Counted from the stretch's first letter, positions 1 through 9,147 are shown. The stretch is 64,000 nt of DNA from Seohaeicola zhoushanensis (GCF_014656415.1 NZ_BNCJ01000003.1:326316-390315); one strand, 5' to 3'. Made by a program: numbers and translations. Notes: a model not told the origin generated them from the sequence alone.

Positions 1-2
1 AA

Positions 3-1271
3 CGGTCAGAGAGCTATACCGGCGGTGACCCGGCCCTGCGCGGACGCGAGGGGCCGCTGACCGTCTCCGACTCGGCCGTCCGCCGCGAGATCGTCGACCG
101 CTGGATCGAGGCGGCGGTGAACGCCGGCTATCGCCGCAACCCCGATTACAACGGCGCCGACCAGGAAGGCGTCGGCCACTTCCAGCTGACCGTCCGCAAC
201 GGCCGGCGCTGCTCCTCGGCGGTGGCCTACCTGAACCCGGCCAAGCACCGCCACAACCTCACCGTGCTGACCCATTGCGCCGCGCGGCGGATCCTGTTCG
301 ACGGCCGCCGCGCCACCGGGCTCGAGGTCGAACTGGCCGGCAAGCTCCAGCGCATCACCGCCCGGCGCGAGGTGATCCTCAGTGCCGGCGCCCTGGCCTC
401 GCCGCAGCTGCTGATGGTCTCCGGCATCGGCGACCCCGAAGAGCTGGCCCGCCACGGCATCCAGACCCGCGCCGTCCTGCCCGGCGTCGGCAGGAACCTG
501 CAGGACCACCTGCAGGCCCGGCCGGTCTACAAGACCCGGCTCTCGACCATCAACACCGAGATCAACAGCCTCACCAAGCAGGCGCTGATCGCGCTGCAAT
601 ACGCCGCCACCCGCAAGGGCCCGATGACCATGGCCGCCAGCCTCGGCACCGCCTTCCTGAAAACCCGGCCCGAGCTGGAAACCCCCGACATCCAGTTCCA
701 CATCCAGCCCTTCAGCGCCGACGCAAAGGGCATGGCCGAGCCGCACCCCTTCGACGCCTTCACCGCCTCGGTGCTGCAACTGCGCCCCGAGAGCACCGGC
801 CATATCGCGCTGAAATCGGCCGACATGCGCGACGCCCCGGCGATCCATCCGAACTACCTGGCCACCAAGACCGACCGCGACACCCTGGTCGAGGGCATCC
901 GCATCGCCCGCCGCATCGCCCGCACCGGCCCGCTGGCCGAGGTCATTACCGAGGAATACACCCCCGGCGCGCAGATCGACGATGGCGATTACGACGGCCT
1001 GCTCGACTGGGCGCGCTCGACGGCGACGACGATCTACCACCCCACCGGCACCTGCAAGATGGGCAGCGATGCCATGGCTGTGGTCGACCCCGCCCTGCGG
1101 GTGCGCGGCATCGAGGGGCTGCGCGTCGCCGATGCCTCGATCATGCCGGTGATCGTCTCGGGCAATACCAACGCCCCCGCCATCATGATCGGCGAAAAGG
1201 CCTCCGACCTGGTGCTCGACGCCGCCGAGATCGCACGGCCCGCCGCCCAGAACCGCGCGGGGGCCCTCTGA
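3..1271 (+). CDS. GMC-family oxidoreductase (choline/alcohol dehydrogenase type), 5' truncated
   Basis: This is the C-terminal 422 residues of a FAD-dependent glucose-methanol-choline oxidoreductase; the N-terminal FAD-binding GxGxxG segment lies outside the window. The frame is open from base 3 with no start needed. Visible family landmarks are the segment around SAGALASPQLLMVSGIG, the GVGRNLQDH block, and the C-terminal substrate/FAD region with YHPTGTCKMG (catalytic His) followed by VADASIMPVIVSGNTNAPA (second catalytic Asn/His region). The family oxidises alcohols such as choline or polyethylene glycol to aldehydes. A TerC-type gene starts 3 bases after the stop and a TRAP transporter follows, so this may be the catabolic gene of a transport/oxidation operon. 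The substrate cannot be read from sequence. Confidence 0.93.
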   Translation, partial: RSESYTGGDPALRGREGPLTVSDSAVRREIVDRWIEAAVNAGYRRNPDYNGADQEGVGHFQLTVRNGRRCSSAVAYLNPAKHRHNLTVLTHCAARRILFDGRRATGLEVELAGKLQRITARREVILSAGALASPQLLMVSGIGDPEELARHGIQTRAVLPGVGRNLQDHLQARPVYKTRLSTINTEINSLTKQALIALQYAATRKGPMTMAASLGTAFLKTRPELETPDIQFHIQPFSADAKGMAEPHPFDAFTASVLQLRPESTGHIALKSADMRDAPAIHPNYLATKTDRDTLVEGIRIARRIARTGPLAEVITEEYTPGAQIDDGDYDGLLDWARSTATTIYHPTGTCKMGSDAMAVVDPALRVRGIEGLRVADASIMPVIVSGNTNAPAIMIGEKASDLVLDAAEIARPAAQNRAGAL

Positions 1272-1274
1272 ACG

Positions 1275-1940
1275 ATGCAGACCATGCTCGACGCCGGCGC
1301 GATCGTGATGGCCGACCTGATCCTGTCGGGCGACAATGCGCTGATCATCGGCATGGCCGCCGCCAGCCTCTCGCCGCAGCTGCGTGCCAAGGCCATCCTC
1401 TTCGGCATGGTCATCGCCGCCGTCCTGCGCATCGTCTTCGCGGTGGTGGCGACCAAGCTGCTGGGCATACCCGGCATTCTCTTCCTCGGCGGGCTGCTGC
1501 TCTGCTGGGTCTGCTGGCGGCTCTACACCGAGATCCGCGCCGGCGTCGACGAACAGGCCGAGGTGGCCATCGCCACCGCCGGCGACAGCCACATGGGCTA
1601 TACCGGCCCGCCGCGCCGCACCCTGCTCAAGGCGCTCTGGACCATCACCCTGGCCGATGTCTCGATGTCGCTCGACAACGTGCTGGCCGTGGCCGCGATC
1701 GCCGACGGCGACACGCGGCTGCTGGTGCTGGGCCTCGCGCTGGCGATCCTGCTGATGGCCTTCGCCGCGACGCTCATCATGCACCTGCTCACCCGCTTCC
1801 CGGTGATTTCCTGGCTCGGGCTGGCGGTGCTGGTCTACGTCGCCGCCGAAATGCTGCTGCGGGGCGCGCTGGATTCACATCACGGGCTTGGACCGATGCT
1901 GGGCCTGATCGACGGATATACCTTCGGAAAGGGGAACTGA
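1275..1940 (+). CDS. TerC/YjbE-family integral membrane protein
   Basis: A 221-residue membrane protein of the TerC superfamily. The two acidic membrane motifs of the family are present: SGDNALIIG near residue 16 and SLDNVLAVAAI near residue 135, each with an intramembrane Asp-Asn. About six or seven hydrophobic segments can be counted. Family members have been linked to metal (manganese, tellurium) homeostasis and export at the inner membrane. It begins 3 bases after the GMC oxidoreductase, which suggests co-transcription, although no functional link to that enzyme is obvious. Substrate unknown. Confidence 0.88.
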   Translation: MQTMLDAGAIVMADLILSGDNALIIGMAAASLSPQLRAKAILFGMVIAAVLRIVFAVVATKLLGIPGILFLGGLLLCWVCWRLYTEIRAGVDEQAEVAIATAGDSHMGYTGPPRRTLLKALWTITLADVSMSLDNVLAVAAIADGDTRLLVLGLALAILLMAFAATLIMHLLTRFPVISWLGLAVLVYVAAEMLLRGALDSHHGLGPMLGLIDGYTFGKGN

Positions 1941-2031
1941 GGCAGGACACGAGGGAGGAAAACCAGCCGGACGGGCCGCCTTCCCGCCCGGCGCCGACAT
2001 CGGGAAACGCAAGGCACTATTTCATGGGAGG

Positions 2032-3150
2032 ATGAAAATGCTGAATATGAATTTCGTAACCAAGACAGCGGCGGCAACCGCGCTGGGGCTCGCCCTGGTC
2101 GCGCAGACCGCCTGGGCCGAGACCAAGATCCGCGTGCAATCGGTGATCCCGCTCTCGGCCGACGAGACGATCATGCTGCAGGACTTTGCCAAGGACGTCT
2201 CCGATCTCACCAACGGCGAGGTGGTCTTCGAGGTGCTGGCCGCCGGCACAGTCGTCGGCGTGCAGGAGACCCTCGACGCAGTGGATTCCGGCCTGATCGA
2301 GGGCGGCTTCGCCTGGACCCACTACTGGTCGGGCAAGCACCCGGCGGCCATGCTCTTCGGCTCGCCGGTCGCGGGCGCAGGCGTGGGGATGGACAACATC
2401 GCCTTCATGTCCTGGTTCCTCTACGGCGGCGGCAAGGAACTCTACGACCAGCTCTGGGACGAGATGGGCGTGAACGTGAAGGGCTTCATGCTGCAGCCCG
2501 CCGGCCCCGAGGCGCTCGGCTGGTTCAAGGAGCCGATCAACTCGATGGAGGACTTCCGCAAGTATCGCTTCCGGACGCCTCCGGGGATTCCGGGCCAGAC
2601 CTACAAGGACATCGGCATCGCCTCGGTCGCCATGGGCGGCGGCGACATCCTGCCGGCGCTGGAAAAGGGCACCATCGACGCGGCCGAATGGTGCTGCCCG
2701 AAACCGGACTCGGTCTTCGGCTTCCAGAAGGTGCTCAAGCACTACTACCTCCAGGGCCTGCACCAGGTCGTGGTGAACGCCGACATCTACATCAACAAGG
2801 ATGTCTTCAACTCGCTGACGCCGCTGCAGCAGAAGGCGATCGAGGTGGCCGCCAATGCCTCGCTGATGAAGTCGATGGCCTATCGCATCCGCGAGAACGG
2901 GCTGGCGCTCGACAAGCTGGTGAACGAGGACGGGGTGATCCTGCATGACACGCCGGTCGACTACTTCAGCGAATACATGAACGCCGCCAACAAGGCGCTC
3001 GAGACCAACGCCGCCGAGAACGCCTTCTTCAAGACGGTCTGGGACAGCCAGAAGGACTTCGCGCGCACCGCGATCCCCTTCTGGGCCGGCTCGCAGACCT
3101 CGAACGCCAACCTCGGTCGCGCCTATGCCGACCAGCTGAAGAAGAAGTGA
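2032..3150 (+). CDS. dctP: TRAP transporter substrate-binding protein DctP (TakP-like)
   Basis: A 372-residue periplasmic solute-binding protein. Residues 1-29 form a signal peptide ending in AQTAWA before ETKIRVQ. The DctP fold is supported by the KYRFRTPPGIPGQ segment with the conserved carboxylate-binding Arg and the DAAEWCCPKPD segment, which resembles the AAEW motif of TakP-type binding proteins for 2-oxo acids. GGGAGGA lies just upstream of the ATG. It is followed by the small and large permease genes. The ligand is probably an organic acid; TakP-like ligand preference is inference. Confidence 0.92.
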   Translation: MKMLNMNFVTKTAAATALGLALVAQTAWAETKIRVQSVIPLSADETIMLQDFAKDVSDLTNGEVVFEVLAAGTVVGVQETLDAVDSGLIEGGFAWTHYWSGKHPAAMLFGSPVAGAGVGMDNIAFMSWFLYGGGKELYDQLWDEMGVNVKGFMLQPAGPEALGWFKEPINSMEDFRKYRFRTPPGIPGQTYKDIGIASVAMGGGDILPALEKGTIDAAEWCCPKPDSVFGFQKVLKHYYLQGLHQVVVNADIYINKDVFNSLTPLQQKAIEVAANASLMKSMAYRIRENGLALDKLVNEDGVILHDTPVDYFSEYMNAANKALETNAAENAFFKTVWDSQKDFARTAIPFWAGSQTSNANLGRAYADQLKKK

Positions 3151-3158
3151 CGCCCCCC

Positions 3159-3187
3159 GCCCCGCCCGCGCTTCCCGCGGGCGGGGC
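3159..3187 (+). terminator. Intra-operon hairpin between dctP and dctQ
   Basis: A perfect 12-bp GC stem (3159-3170 with 3176-3187) with a 5-base loop, starting 9 bases after the dctP stop. There is no U-tract. Its place between binding-protein and permease genes fits a stabilising or attenuating element that would raise DctP over the permease; that role is inferred. Confidence 0.6.
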
Positions 3188-3255
3188 ATCGACCCGGGAC
3201 CCGCAGGGAACCAACCCGGGCACGGCGCAGGACATCAGGGACAGGAGACGGTCAC

Positions 3256-3858
3256 GTGACCGACAATACCGAATTCGCCGGCGACGAACTGCTCGCCGAG
3301 GCGCATGGCGGACCAGAGGTGCCGCTGCCGCCCGACATGCACCCGGCCGCCCGCGCCATCGTGCAGGCCATCGAGGTCTTCTCGCAATGGCAGGGCCGCA
3401 TCGTCGCGCTCTTCGTGGTGCCGATCATCGCTGCCATGGTCTACGAGGTGGTGGCGCGCAAGCTCTTCATCGCCCCCACCCTCTGGGCCTTCGACGTGAG
3501 CCGGATGCTCTACGGCACCGCCTTCATGCTGGGCGCCGCCTATGCGCTGATGCGCGGGCTGCACATCCGCGCCGACTTCCTCTACCGCGGCTTCTCGGTG
3601 AAGACGCAAGGACGGATCGACCTGGTGCTCTACGTCGTACTCTTCATGCCCGGAATGCTCTTCCTGTTCTGGGCCGGCTACGGCTTCGCGCTGAAATCCT
3701 TCCTCCAGAACGAACGCGCTGGTGACAGCACCTGGGCGCCCATCGTCTGGCCGGTGAAGATCTGCCTCACCCTCGGCGTGGGCTTCCTGCTGCTGCAGGG
3801 CGTCGCCGAGATCCTGAAAGCCTGGTACGCGGCCACCCGCGGGAAATGGCCGCGCTGA
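3256..3858 (+). CDS. dctQ: TRAP transporter small permease DctQ
   Basis: A 200-residue DctQ-type protein with four hydrophobic segments (about residues 50-70, 85-110, 120-140 and 165-190) and a longer than usual hydrophilic N-terminus of about 45 residues. The start is GTG, preceded by AGGAGA at good spacing. DctQ pairs with DctM in the inner membrane to form the Na+-coupled permease that accepts ligand from DctP. The stop overlaps the likely dctM start (TGATG). Confidence 0.88.
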   Translation: MTDNTEFAGDELLAEAHGGPEVPLPPDMHPAARAIVQAIEVFSQWQGRIVALFVVPIIAAMVYEVVARKLFIAPTLWAFDVSRMLYGTAFMLGAAYALMRGLHIRADFLYRGFSVKTQGRIDLVLYVVLFMPGMLFLFWAGYGFALKSFLQNERAGDSTWAPIVWPVKICLTLGVGFLLLQGVAEILKAWYAATRGKWPR

Positions 3859-5189
3859 TGCTTGAATTTTCCAATGAAATCATCGGGCTGATCATGATCG
3901 GCGTGATGCTCTTCGCGATCTTCGTGGGCTTCCCGATCTCCTTCACCCTGATCTTCCTCGGCATCATCTTCGGCGCCTGGGGCATCGGCATCAAGCTGAC
4001 CGTCTTCCTGATGACGCTGCAGTTCTACGGCTCGATGATGGAGCAGACATTGGCGGCGGTGCCGCTCTTCGTCTTCATGGGCTTCATGATGGAACAGGCC
4101 GGCCTGATGGAACGCCTGTTCTCCGCCGTCCAGCTGATGCTGGCGCGGATGAAGGGCTCGCTCTTCTTCGCCGTGCTCTTCGTCTCGGTGATCTTCGGCG
4201 CCGCCACCGGCATCGTCGGCGCCTCGGTCACGATCCTCGGCATCATGGCGGCCTCGACGATGAACCGCTCGGGCTACGACGTGCGCCTTGCGGCGGGCAC
4301 CATCACCGCCGGCGGAACGCTCGGCATCCTGATCCCGCCCTCGATCATGCTGGTGGTCATGGGACCGGTGCTGGAAATACCCGTCACCGACCTCTTCGCC
4401 GCCGCGATCATCCCCGGCATCATGATGGCCGTGCTCTACCTGATCTACTCGGTCGGGCGCTGCTGGATCGACCCCACCCTAGGGCCCGTGCTGCCGGAAG
4501 AGCTGCGCGCCACCGACCGCGCCCACGTCCTGCGCGAGTTCTTCCTCGGCTTGGTGCCGCCCTCGATCCTGATCGCCTTCGCGCTGGGATCGATCCTCTC
4601 GGGCTGGGCCACCCCCACCGAGGGCGCCGGCATGGGGGCCTTCGGCTCGGTGGTGCTGACCCTGCTCTACCGCAAGTTCAGCTGGACCCGCACCTACGAC
4701 GCGCTGATCAAGACGCTGGAAATCTCGGTGCTGATCCTCTTCCTGGTCGCCGCCTCGAACTTCTTCGGCGCGGTCTTCTCGCGGCTCGGCACCCCGACCA
4801 TGATCACCGAGCTGCTGCTCGGCCTCGACCTTTCGGCCAATATGGTGGTGATCCTGATCCTGGCGCTGATCTTCGTGCTGGGCTGGCCGCTGGAATGGGT
4901 GCCCATCGTGCTCATCATCCTGCCGATCATGGCCCCGGTGCTGCACAAGCTCGAGGTCGACATGCTCTGGTTCGCGATCCTGGTCGCGGTCTGCCTGCAG
5001 ACCGCCTGGCTCAGTCCGCCGGTGGCGCTCTCGGCCTATTTCCTGAAAGGCGTGGTGCCAAGCTGGGATCTCAAGGACATCTACATCGGCATGATGCAGT
5101 TCATGGTGATCCAGCTGCTCGGCCTGGCGCTGGTCTTCCTGATCCCGCCGCTGGCGACCTGGCTGCCGGCCTATATCTACGGCAACTGA
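3858..5189 (+). CDS. dctM: TRAP transporter large permease DctM
   Basis: A DctM-type transporter of 443 residues (447 if the ATG at 3846 is used) with about 12-13 membrane segments. Typical features are the repeated GxxxG-rich helices, ITAGGTLGILIPPSIMLVV in the first half and LSPPVALSAYFLKGV in the second, matching the two inverted halves of the ion transporter fold. I prefer the ATG at 3858 because it overlaps the dctQ stop as TGATG, a usual coupling arrangement. It is the last gene of this transporter operon and is followed by a strong hairpin. Confidence 0.92.
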   Translation: MLEFSNEIIGLIMIGVMLFAIFVGFPISFTLIFLGIIFGAWGIGIKLTVFLMTLQFYGSMMEQTLAAVPLFVFMGFMMEQAGLMERLFSAVQLMLARMKGSLFFAVLFVSVIFGAATGIVGASVTILGIMAASTMNRSGYDVRLAAGTITAGGTLGILIPPSIMLVVMGPVLEIPVTDLFAAAIIPGIMMAVLYLIYSVGRCWIDPTLGPVLPEELRATDRAHVLREFFLGLVPPSILIAFALGSILSGWATPTEGAGMGAFGSVVLTLLYRKFSWTRTYDALIKTLEISVLILFLVAASNFFGAVFSRLGTPTMITELLLGLDLSANMVVILILALIFVLGWPLEWVPIVLIILPIMAPVLHKLEVDMLWFAILVAVCLQTAWLSPPVALSAYFLKGVVPSWDLKDIYIGMMQFMVIQLLGLALVFLIPPLATWLPAYIYGN

Positions 5190-5193
5190 ACCG

Positions 5194-5224
5194 CCCGCGC
5201 CCCCGGCTCGACCGGGGGCGCGGG
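5194..5224 (+). terminator. Strong terminator-like hairpin after dctM
   Basis: A perfect 13-bp GC-rich stem, 5194-5206 pairing with 5212-5224, with loop CTCGA, beginning 5 bases after the dctM stop. No U-run follows, which is common in high-GC alphaproteobacteria. Confidence 0.75.
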
Positions 5225-5255
5225 ACATCGCGCTGCGCGCGATAGCCTCCGGCGG

Positions 5256-5312
5256 GGATATTTCGGGCAAAAGGAAAAGCGGAATGCTGCTTCCTTTTGC
5301 CATAAATATTCC
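5256..5312. repeat. AT-rich intergenic hairpin element (GGCAAAAGGAA arms)
   Basis: Between convergent genes. An 11-bp perfect inverted repeat (5266-5276 and 5291-5301), extended by GGATATTT (5256-5263) against AAATATTCC (5304-5312) with one bulge. Markedly AT-rich compared with its surroundings. It resembles the hairpins at 54815-54864, which share the GGCAAAA core. Probably a bidirectional terminator or a member of a dispersed intergenic repeat family. Confidence 0.65.
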
Positions 5313-5338
5313 TGGGGGAGTCGCGCGGAACGCGCGGC

Positions 5339-5353
5339 GGGGGCAAAGCCCCC
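5339..5353 (-). terminator. Hairpin at the end of the minus-strand catabolic operon
   Basis: GGGGGC-AAA-GCCCCC inverted repeat directly next to the stop codon of the oxidoreductase gene that ends at 5355. It is placed to terminate the minus-strand operon. Confidence 0.55.
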
Positions 5354-5354
5354 T

Positions 5355-6239
5355 CTACTCCCCTCGCCGGGCGGCGTTGACCTCTGCGATCAGCGCTGCG
5401 AGGTCGCCCCCCGGCGTCACGCTTTCCCCCGCGCGGCCCATCGCCGCCTGCACCTGCGCGATGGCGGCGGCCAGCGCGCCGGTCAGGCCAAGGTCGTCAT
5501 AGCTCACCGCCACCTCCTCCACCTCCGCCGCGCGGCGGTGTCCGTGGACCAGCGTGCGTTCGAACTGATATGCGGCGATCTCGGGCCAGCCGAGGCCGGG
5601 ATAGCTGCGCGCCAGCGAGCCGAGGATCTCGGGCAGGCAGTCCGAACGCTCCGCCGCCAGCAGGCATTCGACCGTCAGCGCCTCCAGCCCCTTGACGAAG
5701 AGCGAGCGCACCATCTTCACCGCCGTGGCCCGTCCCGGTGCCTCGCCCGCGCGGGTCCAGTCAAAGCCCAGGGCGTCGAGGGCCGGGGCGAGGCGGTCCA
5801 TCGCGTGCCCCGCCGCGCCGGTCGGGGTGCGGTGGCCCCTGGGATGCACCGGGGCCATCACCGCGAGGTCCAGATAGGCCGCCCCCCGCGCCTCGACCTC
5901 GGCCGCCGTCTGCTGCTTGCGCCCCGGCGAGACCGAGTTGATGTCGACCAGCACCGTATCGGCCGTCAGCACCCCCAGCACCGAGCGCGCGGCGATCAGG
6001 CTCTGATCCGCGGTCACCGCCGAGACGATCCATTCCGCCCCGCCCAGGTCCTCGGGGCGCTCGCAGATCCGCACTCCGGCCGCGTCCATCGCCGCGCGCA
6101 TCGCCGCATCCCCGGCGCCGCCCAGCTTGATGTCATGGGCCGAGAAGCGCAGCTGCGGGTTGGCCTCGGCCAGCGTCGCATGGAAGGCCCGCGCCGCCTC
6201 GCCGAAGCCGAGGAAGGCGATGCTGGCGGGGGCGCTCAT
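5355..6239 (-). CDS. NAD(P)-dependent oxidoreductase, 6-phosphogluconate-dehydrogenase-like with DUF1932 C-terminus
   Basis: A 294-residue protein. The N-terminal Rossmann domain begins with IAFLGFGEAARAF (dinucleotide-binding GxGxxA type). The middle contains VDINSVSPGRKQQTA and KMVRSLFVKGLEAL, where the Lys corresponds to the catalytic lysine of beta-hydroxyacid dehydrogenases (GxxxAxKxxxN type, diverged). The C-terminal helical region matches the DUF1932 type. Such enzymes oxidise 3-hydroxy acids or related small acids. It is the last gene of the operon with GntR, the LigM-like enzyme and the TRAP transporter, so it probably acts on the transported substrate or its demethylated product. 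Substrate unknown. Confidence 0.82.
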   Translation of the reverse strand: MSAPASIAFLGFGEAARAFHATLAEANPQLRFSAHDIKLGGAGDAAMRAAMDAAGVRICERPEDLGGAEWIVSAVTADQSLIAARSVLGVLTADTVLVDINSVSPGRKQQTAAEVEARGAAYLDLAVMAPVHPRGHRTPTGAAGHAMDRLAPALDALGFDWTRAGEAPGRATAVKMVRSLFVKGLEALTVECLLAAERSDCLPEILGSLARSYPGLGWPEIAAYQFERTLVHGHRRAAEVEEVAVSYDDLGLTGALAAAIAQVQAAMGRAGESVTPGGDLAALIAEVNAARRGE

Positions 6240-6306
6240 GCCGCACCGCCACGGCGCAAAGGGCCGCCAATGGACTCGAAACGGGGCGCACGCATGGGTC
6301 GCCTCC

Positions 6307-7611
6307 TCAGTTGAACATCGTGTTCGGCAGGAACAGCGCGATCTGCGGGAAGGCGATCAGGATCGCGACGCAGACCACCATCATCACCCAGAACGGCAGC
6401 ACTCCGATGAAGATATCGCCCAGCGGCACCTTCGGCGCGACCGACTTGACGATGAAGACGTTGATGCCCACCGGCGGCGAGATCAGGCCCATCTCCAGCG
6501 TCAGCACCACCAGCACGCCGAACCAGATCGGGTCGACGCCCAGAGCGGTGACGATCGGAAAGAAGATCGGCAGCGTCAGCACCAGCATGGCAAAGCCTTC
6601 GAGGAAGCAGCCGAGCACCAGGTAGATCGCCAGGATCAGCACCAGAGTGCCGGTCACCCCCAGCCCCAGCGCGTCGATCGCATGGCCCACCGTTGTCGGA
6701 ATGTGGCTCAGCGCCAGGAAAGGGTTGATGAGATGTGCCGCGATCAGGATCAGCATCACCGTGGCCGAGGTCACGATGGCATCGCGCGAGGCCTCCCAGA
6801 ATTGCCGCAGGCTCAGCGCTCCGGTGACAAAGCCGATCAGGATGACGATGCCCGCCCCCACCGCCGCCGCCTCGACCGGCGAGAAGAAGCCGCCGTAGAT
6901 GCCGCCGATGGTCAGCAGGATGATCCCGATGATCGGCAGCGCGCCGCCGATGGCGCTGAGCTTCTGCCCCAGGCTGGTCCTCGGCCCCGCCGGGCCAAGC
7001 GCGGGCCGCACCGCGCAGATCAGCGTGACCATCAGCACGAAGAGCGCCAGCAGCAGCAGGCCGGGCAGCACCCCGGCCAGGAACAGCCGGCCGATGCTCT
7101 GTTCGGTCAGGATGGCGTAGATGACAAAGCCGGTCGAGGGCGGGATCAGGATGCCCAGCGTTCCGCCCGCCGCCACCACCCCGGTCGAGAGCCGCGCGTC
7201 ATAGCCGAAGCGGTCCATCTCGCCCAGCGCCACCCGCCCCATGGTCAGCGCCGAAGCCACCGACGACCCCGAGAGCGCCGCGAAGCCGCCGCAGCCGATC
7301 ACCGTGGCCGAGGCCAGCCCGCCGCGCACCTGCCCAATGATCGCATAGGCCGCATCATAAAGCTTGCGGCTCATCCCCGTGACCGAGGCGACATTGCCCA
7401 TCAGGATGAAGACCGGGATCACCACCAGTTCCGGCGAGGAGGCCAGCGTGAAGGATTCCGAGGCCAGCAGGCTCATCGCGGACTTGGCGCTGTCCAGCGC
7501 GACGATGCCGAAGAAGCCGACCGCGAACATGGCGAAGGCGACCGGGATGCGCAGCGCCAGCAGCACGAAGAGGATGGCGATGCCGAAGACGCCGATCGAG
7601 GCCGCGCTCAT
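6307..7611 (-). CDS. dctM: TRAP transporter large permease DctM (second system)
   Basis: A 434-residue membrane protein with the DctM signature segments: VVAAGGTLGILIPPSTGFVIYAILTE-type in the first half and GLISPPVGINVFIVKS in the second, with about 12 hydrophobic segments. Its ATG overlaps the dctQ stop by 4 bases (7608-7611), so translation is coupled. It belongs to the operon read from the GntR gene at 11.35 kb. Distinct from the first DctM at 3.9-5.2 kb. Confidence 0.93.
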   Translation of the reverse strand: MSAASIGVFGIAILFVLLALRIPVAFAMFAVGFFGIVALDSAKSAMSLLASESFTLASSPELVVIPVFILMGNVASVTGMSRKLYDAAYAIIGQVRGGLASATVIGCGGFAALSGSSVASALTMGRVALGEMDRFGYDARLSTGVVAAGGTLGILIPPSTGFVIYAILTEQSIGRLFLAGVLPGLLLLALFVLMVTLICAVRPALGPAGPRTSLGQKLSAIGGALPIIGIILLTIGGIYGGFFSPVEAAAVGAGIVILIGFVTGALSLRQFWEASRDAIVTSATVMLILIAAHLINPFLALSHIPTTVGHAIDALGLGVTGTLVLILAIYLVLGCFLEGFAMLVLTLPIFFPIVTALGVDPIWFGVLVVLTLEMGLISPPVGINVFIVKSVAPKVPLGDIFIGVLPFWVMMVVCVAILIAFPQIALFLPNTMFN

Positions 7612-8114
7612 TCGGCGCCCTCCCGGCGGACGTCACGGCGCGACAGCGCCAGTTCGGCCGCGCGCAGCAGCATCCCCAGCGCCGCCACCAGCGCGAAGAC
7701 CGCCAGCGCATATTGGAACCAGACCTTTGGCAGGCGCAGCAGGTTGGTCGAGAGGTTCAGCATGACCGAGATCCGGGCGCTGTCCAGCACCGCCCAGGCC
7801 AGCGCCGCGAAGATCGCCGCGCCCATCAGCGCGGCGACGATATCGGCCAGCCGGTTCAGCCAGCCGGGATAACGCCGCTCGAACAGGTCGACGGCGATAT
7901 GCCCCCCGGTGCGGTCGCACAGCGCCATCGCGCCGAAGACCACGATGACGAAGGTCATGGTGATGATGTCCTGCGAACCATAGAGCGGATGCCCCGCGGC
8001 GCGGCCGATCACGTCGACCAGGATCACCCCCACCTCCACAAGCAGGCCGAGGGTGCCAAGGATGGCGGACAGGCCGATCAGCCCGTCCGCCCCTTTCCGC
8101 AGGACTGTCAGCAA
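7608..8114 (-). CDS. dctQ: TRAP transporter small permease DctQ (second system)
   Basis: A 168-residue DctQ with four membrane segments, including LGTLGLLVEVGVILVDVIGR near the N-terminus and the IVVFGAMALCDRTGGHIAVD loop typical of the family. The start lies 3 bases downstream of the dctP stop and the end overlaps dctM by 4 bases, forming a tight P-Q-M unit. Confidence 0.9.
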   Translation of the reverse strand: MLTVLRKGADGLIGLSAILGTLGLLVEVGVILVDVIGRAAGHPLYGSQDIITMTFVIVVFGAMALCDRTGGHIAVDLFERRYPGWLNRLADIVAALMGAAIFAALAWAVLDSARISVMLNLSTNLLRLPKVWFQYALAVFALVAALGMLLRAAELALSRRDVRREGAE

Positions 8115-8117
8115 GGC

Positions 8118-9098
8118 CTACTGGCCCCGCATCGCCGCCAGGGCTGCCTCGCCGCCGACGCTGGCGACATAGGCGCCCACCACCGGGGCGACGGCCTTGG
8201 CAAAGGCCGCGATTTCCTCCTCGCTGAGGTCGACGACGGTGTTCTTGGCATCCGCCCGCGCCGCCTCCATCGCCTTGTCGGCCGTCACCAGCCAGGCGTC
8301 CTCGGCGCTCTTCGACAGCTCCATCCCCGAGACCTTGTCGATCGCCGCCTTCTGATCGGCCGGCAGGCTGTCATACTTGGAGCCGGTCATCACCGTGTAG
8401 AAGGTCAGCCGCCCCAGCGGCGCACCGAGGATCAGCGCATCGGCCACCTCGTCGAGCTTGAAGTCCACCAGCGTCGAGGCTCCGGTGAAGACGCCGTCGA
8501 TCAGCCCGGTCTGCAGCGCGTTGTAGACCTGGTTGATCGGCATCTGCACCGGCGTCGCACCCAGCGCGGTGGCCACATCGGCAGCGGTGGCGCCCGCCAC
8601 GCGGATCTTCAGACCCTTCAGGTCGTCCGGCGTACGGATCACCTTGTCCTTCATGATCATGATGTTCGGCTCCGAGGTCCAGAGTGCCAGCGGCTTGGTA
8701 CCCGGAAACTCGCCCGCGAGCTCCTTGTCAAAGGCCGCCCAGAGCGCCTCGTAGCCCGGCTTGTCCGCCGGAATGGCGCCGGGCAGCTCGGCGATCATCG
8801 TCTTGCCGAACTGCGACGAGGTATAGCCCGGCAGGCCCCAGCCCATGTCGGCCACGCCCTGCAGCACCCGCACGTATTGCTCCACCGGGCCTGCGCCCAG
8901 CTCGCCGCCGTGATAACCCCGCACCGTCAGCGCGCCATTGGTGGCGGCCGAGAGATCGGCGTTCAGCTTCTCGATCACGCTGGCGTTGATCGTGTGGAAC
9001 GGCGGGGTGAAGTTCGCGAATTTCAGCTCTTCGGCCTGCACCGCGCCGCCAAGGCAGAGCGCGGCAGCAGCGGAAAGCAGCAGTCGGTCCAGTCTCAT
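8118..9098 (-). CDS. dctP: TRAP transporter substrate-binding protein DctP (second system)
   Basis: A 326-residue periplasmic binding protein. The signal peptide (residues 1-22) ends in GGAVQA before EELKFANF. DctP landmarks are DDLKGLKIRVAG, whose Arg binds the ligand carboxylate in characterised members, and the NQVYNALQTGLIDG segment. AGGGAGGA precedes the ATG. It follows the LigM-like gene after a gap of 90 bases that holds a strong hairpin. The operon context suggests uptake of a methoxylated or methylated organic acid; that ligand is inference. Confidence 0.92.
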   Translation of the reverse strand: MRLDRLLLSAAAALCLGGAVQAEELKFANFTPPFHTINASVIEKLNADLSAATNGALTVRGYHGGELGAGPVEQYVRVLQGVADMGWGLPGYTSSQFGKTMIAELPGAIPADKPGYEALWAAFDKELAGEFPGTKPLALWTSEPNIMIMKDKVIRTPDDLKGLKIRVAGATAADVATALGATPVQMPINQVYNALQTGLIDGVFTGASTLVDFKLDEVADALILGAPLGRLTFYTVMTGSKYDSLPADQKAAIDKVSGMELSKSAEDAWLVTADKAMEAARADAKNTVVDLSEEEIAAFAKAVAPVVGAYVASVGGEAALAAMRGQ

Positions 9099-9147
9099 TA
9101 CGTCGTCCTCCCTGTTGATGGTGCAGCCCTTCCGGGCCGGTCTTGAT

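Noticed and set aside
6..1784. A minus-strand open frame of about 590 codons opposite the GMC oxidoreductase and TerC genes
   Set aside because: Gly/Ala/Arg/His-rich without motifs; the plus-strand proteins are recognisable families.
6127..7872. Plus-strand frame of about 580 codons opposite the second dctM/dctQ
   Set aside because: Low-complexity antisense shadow of recognised transporter genes.
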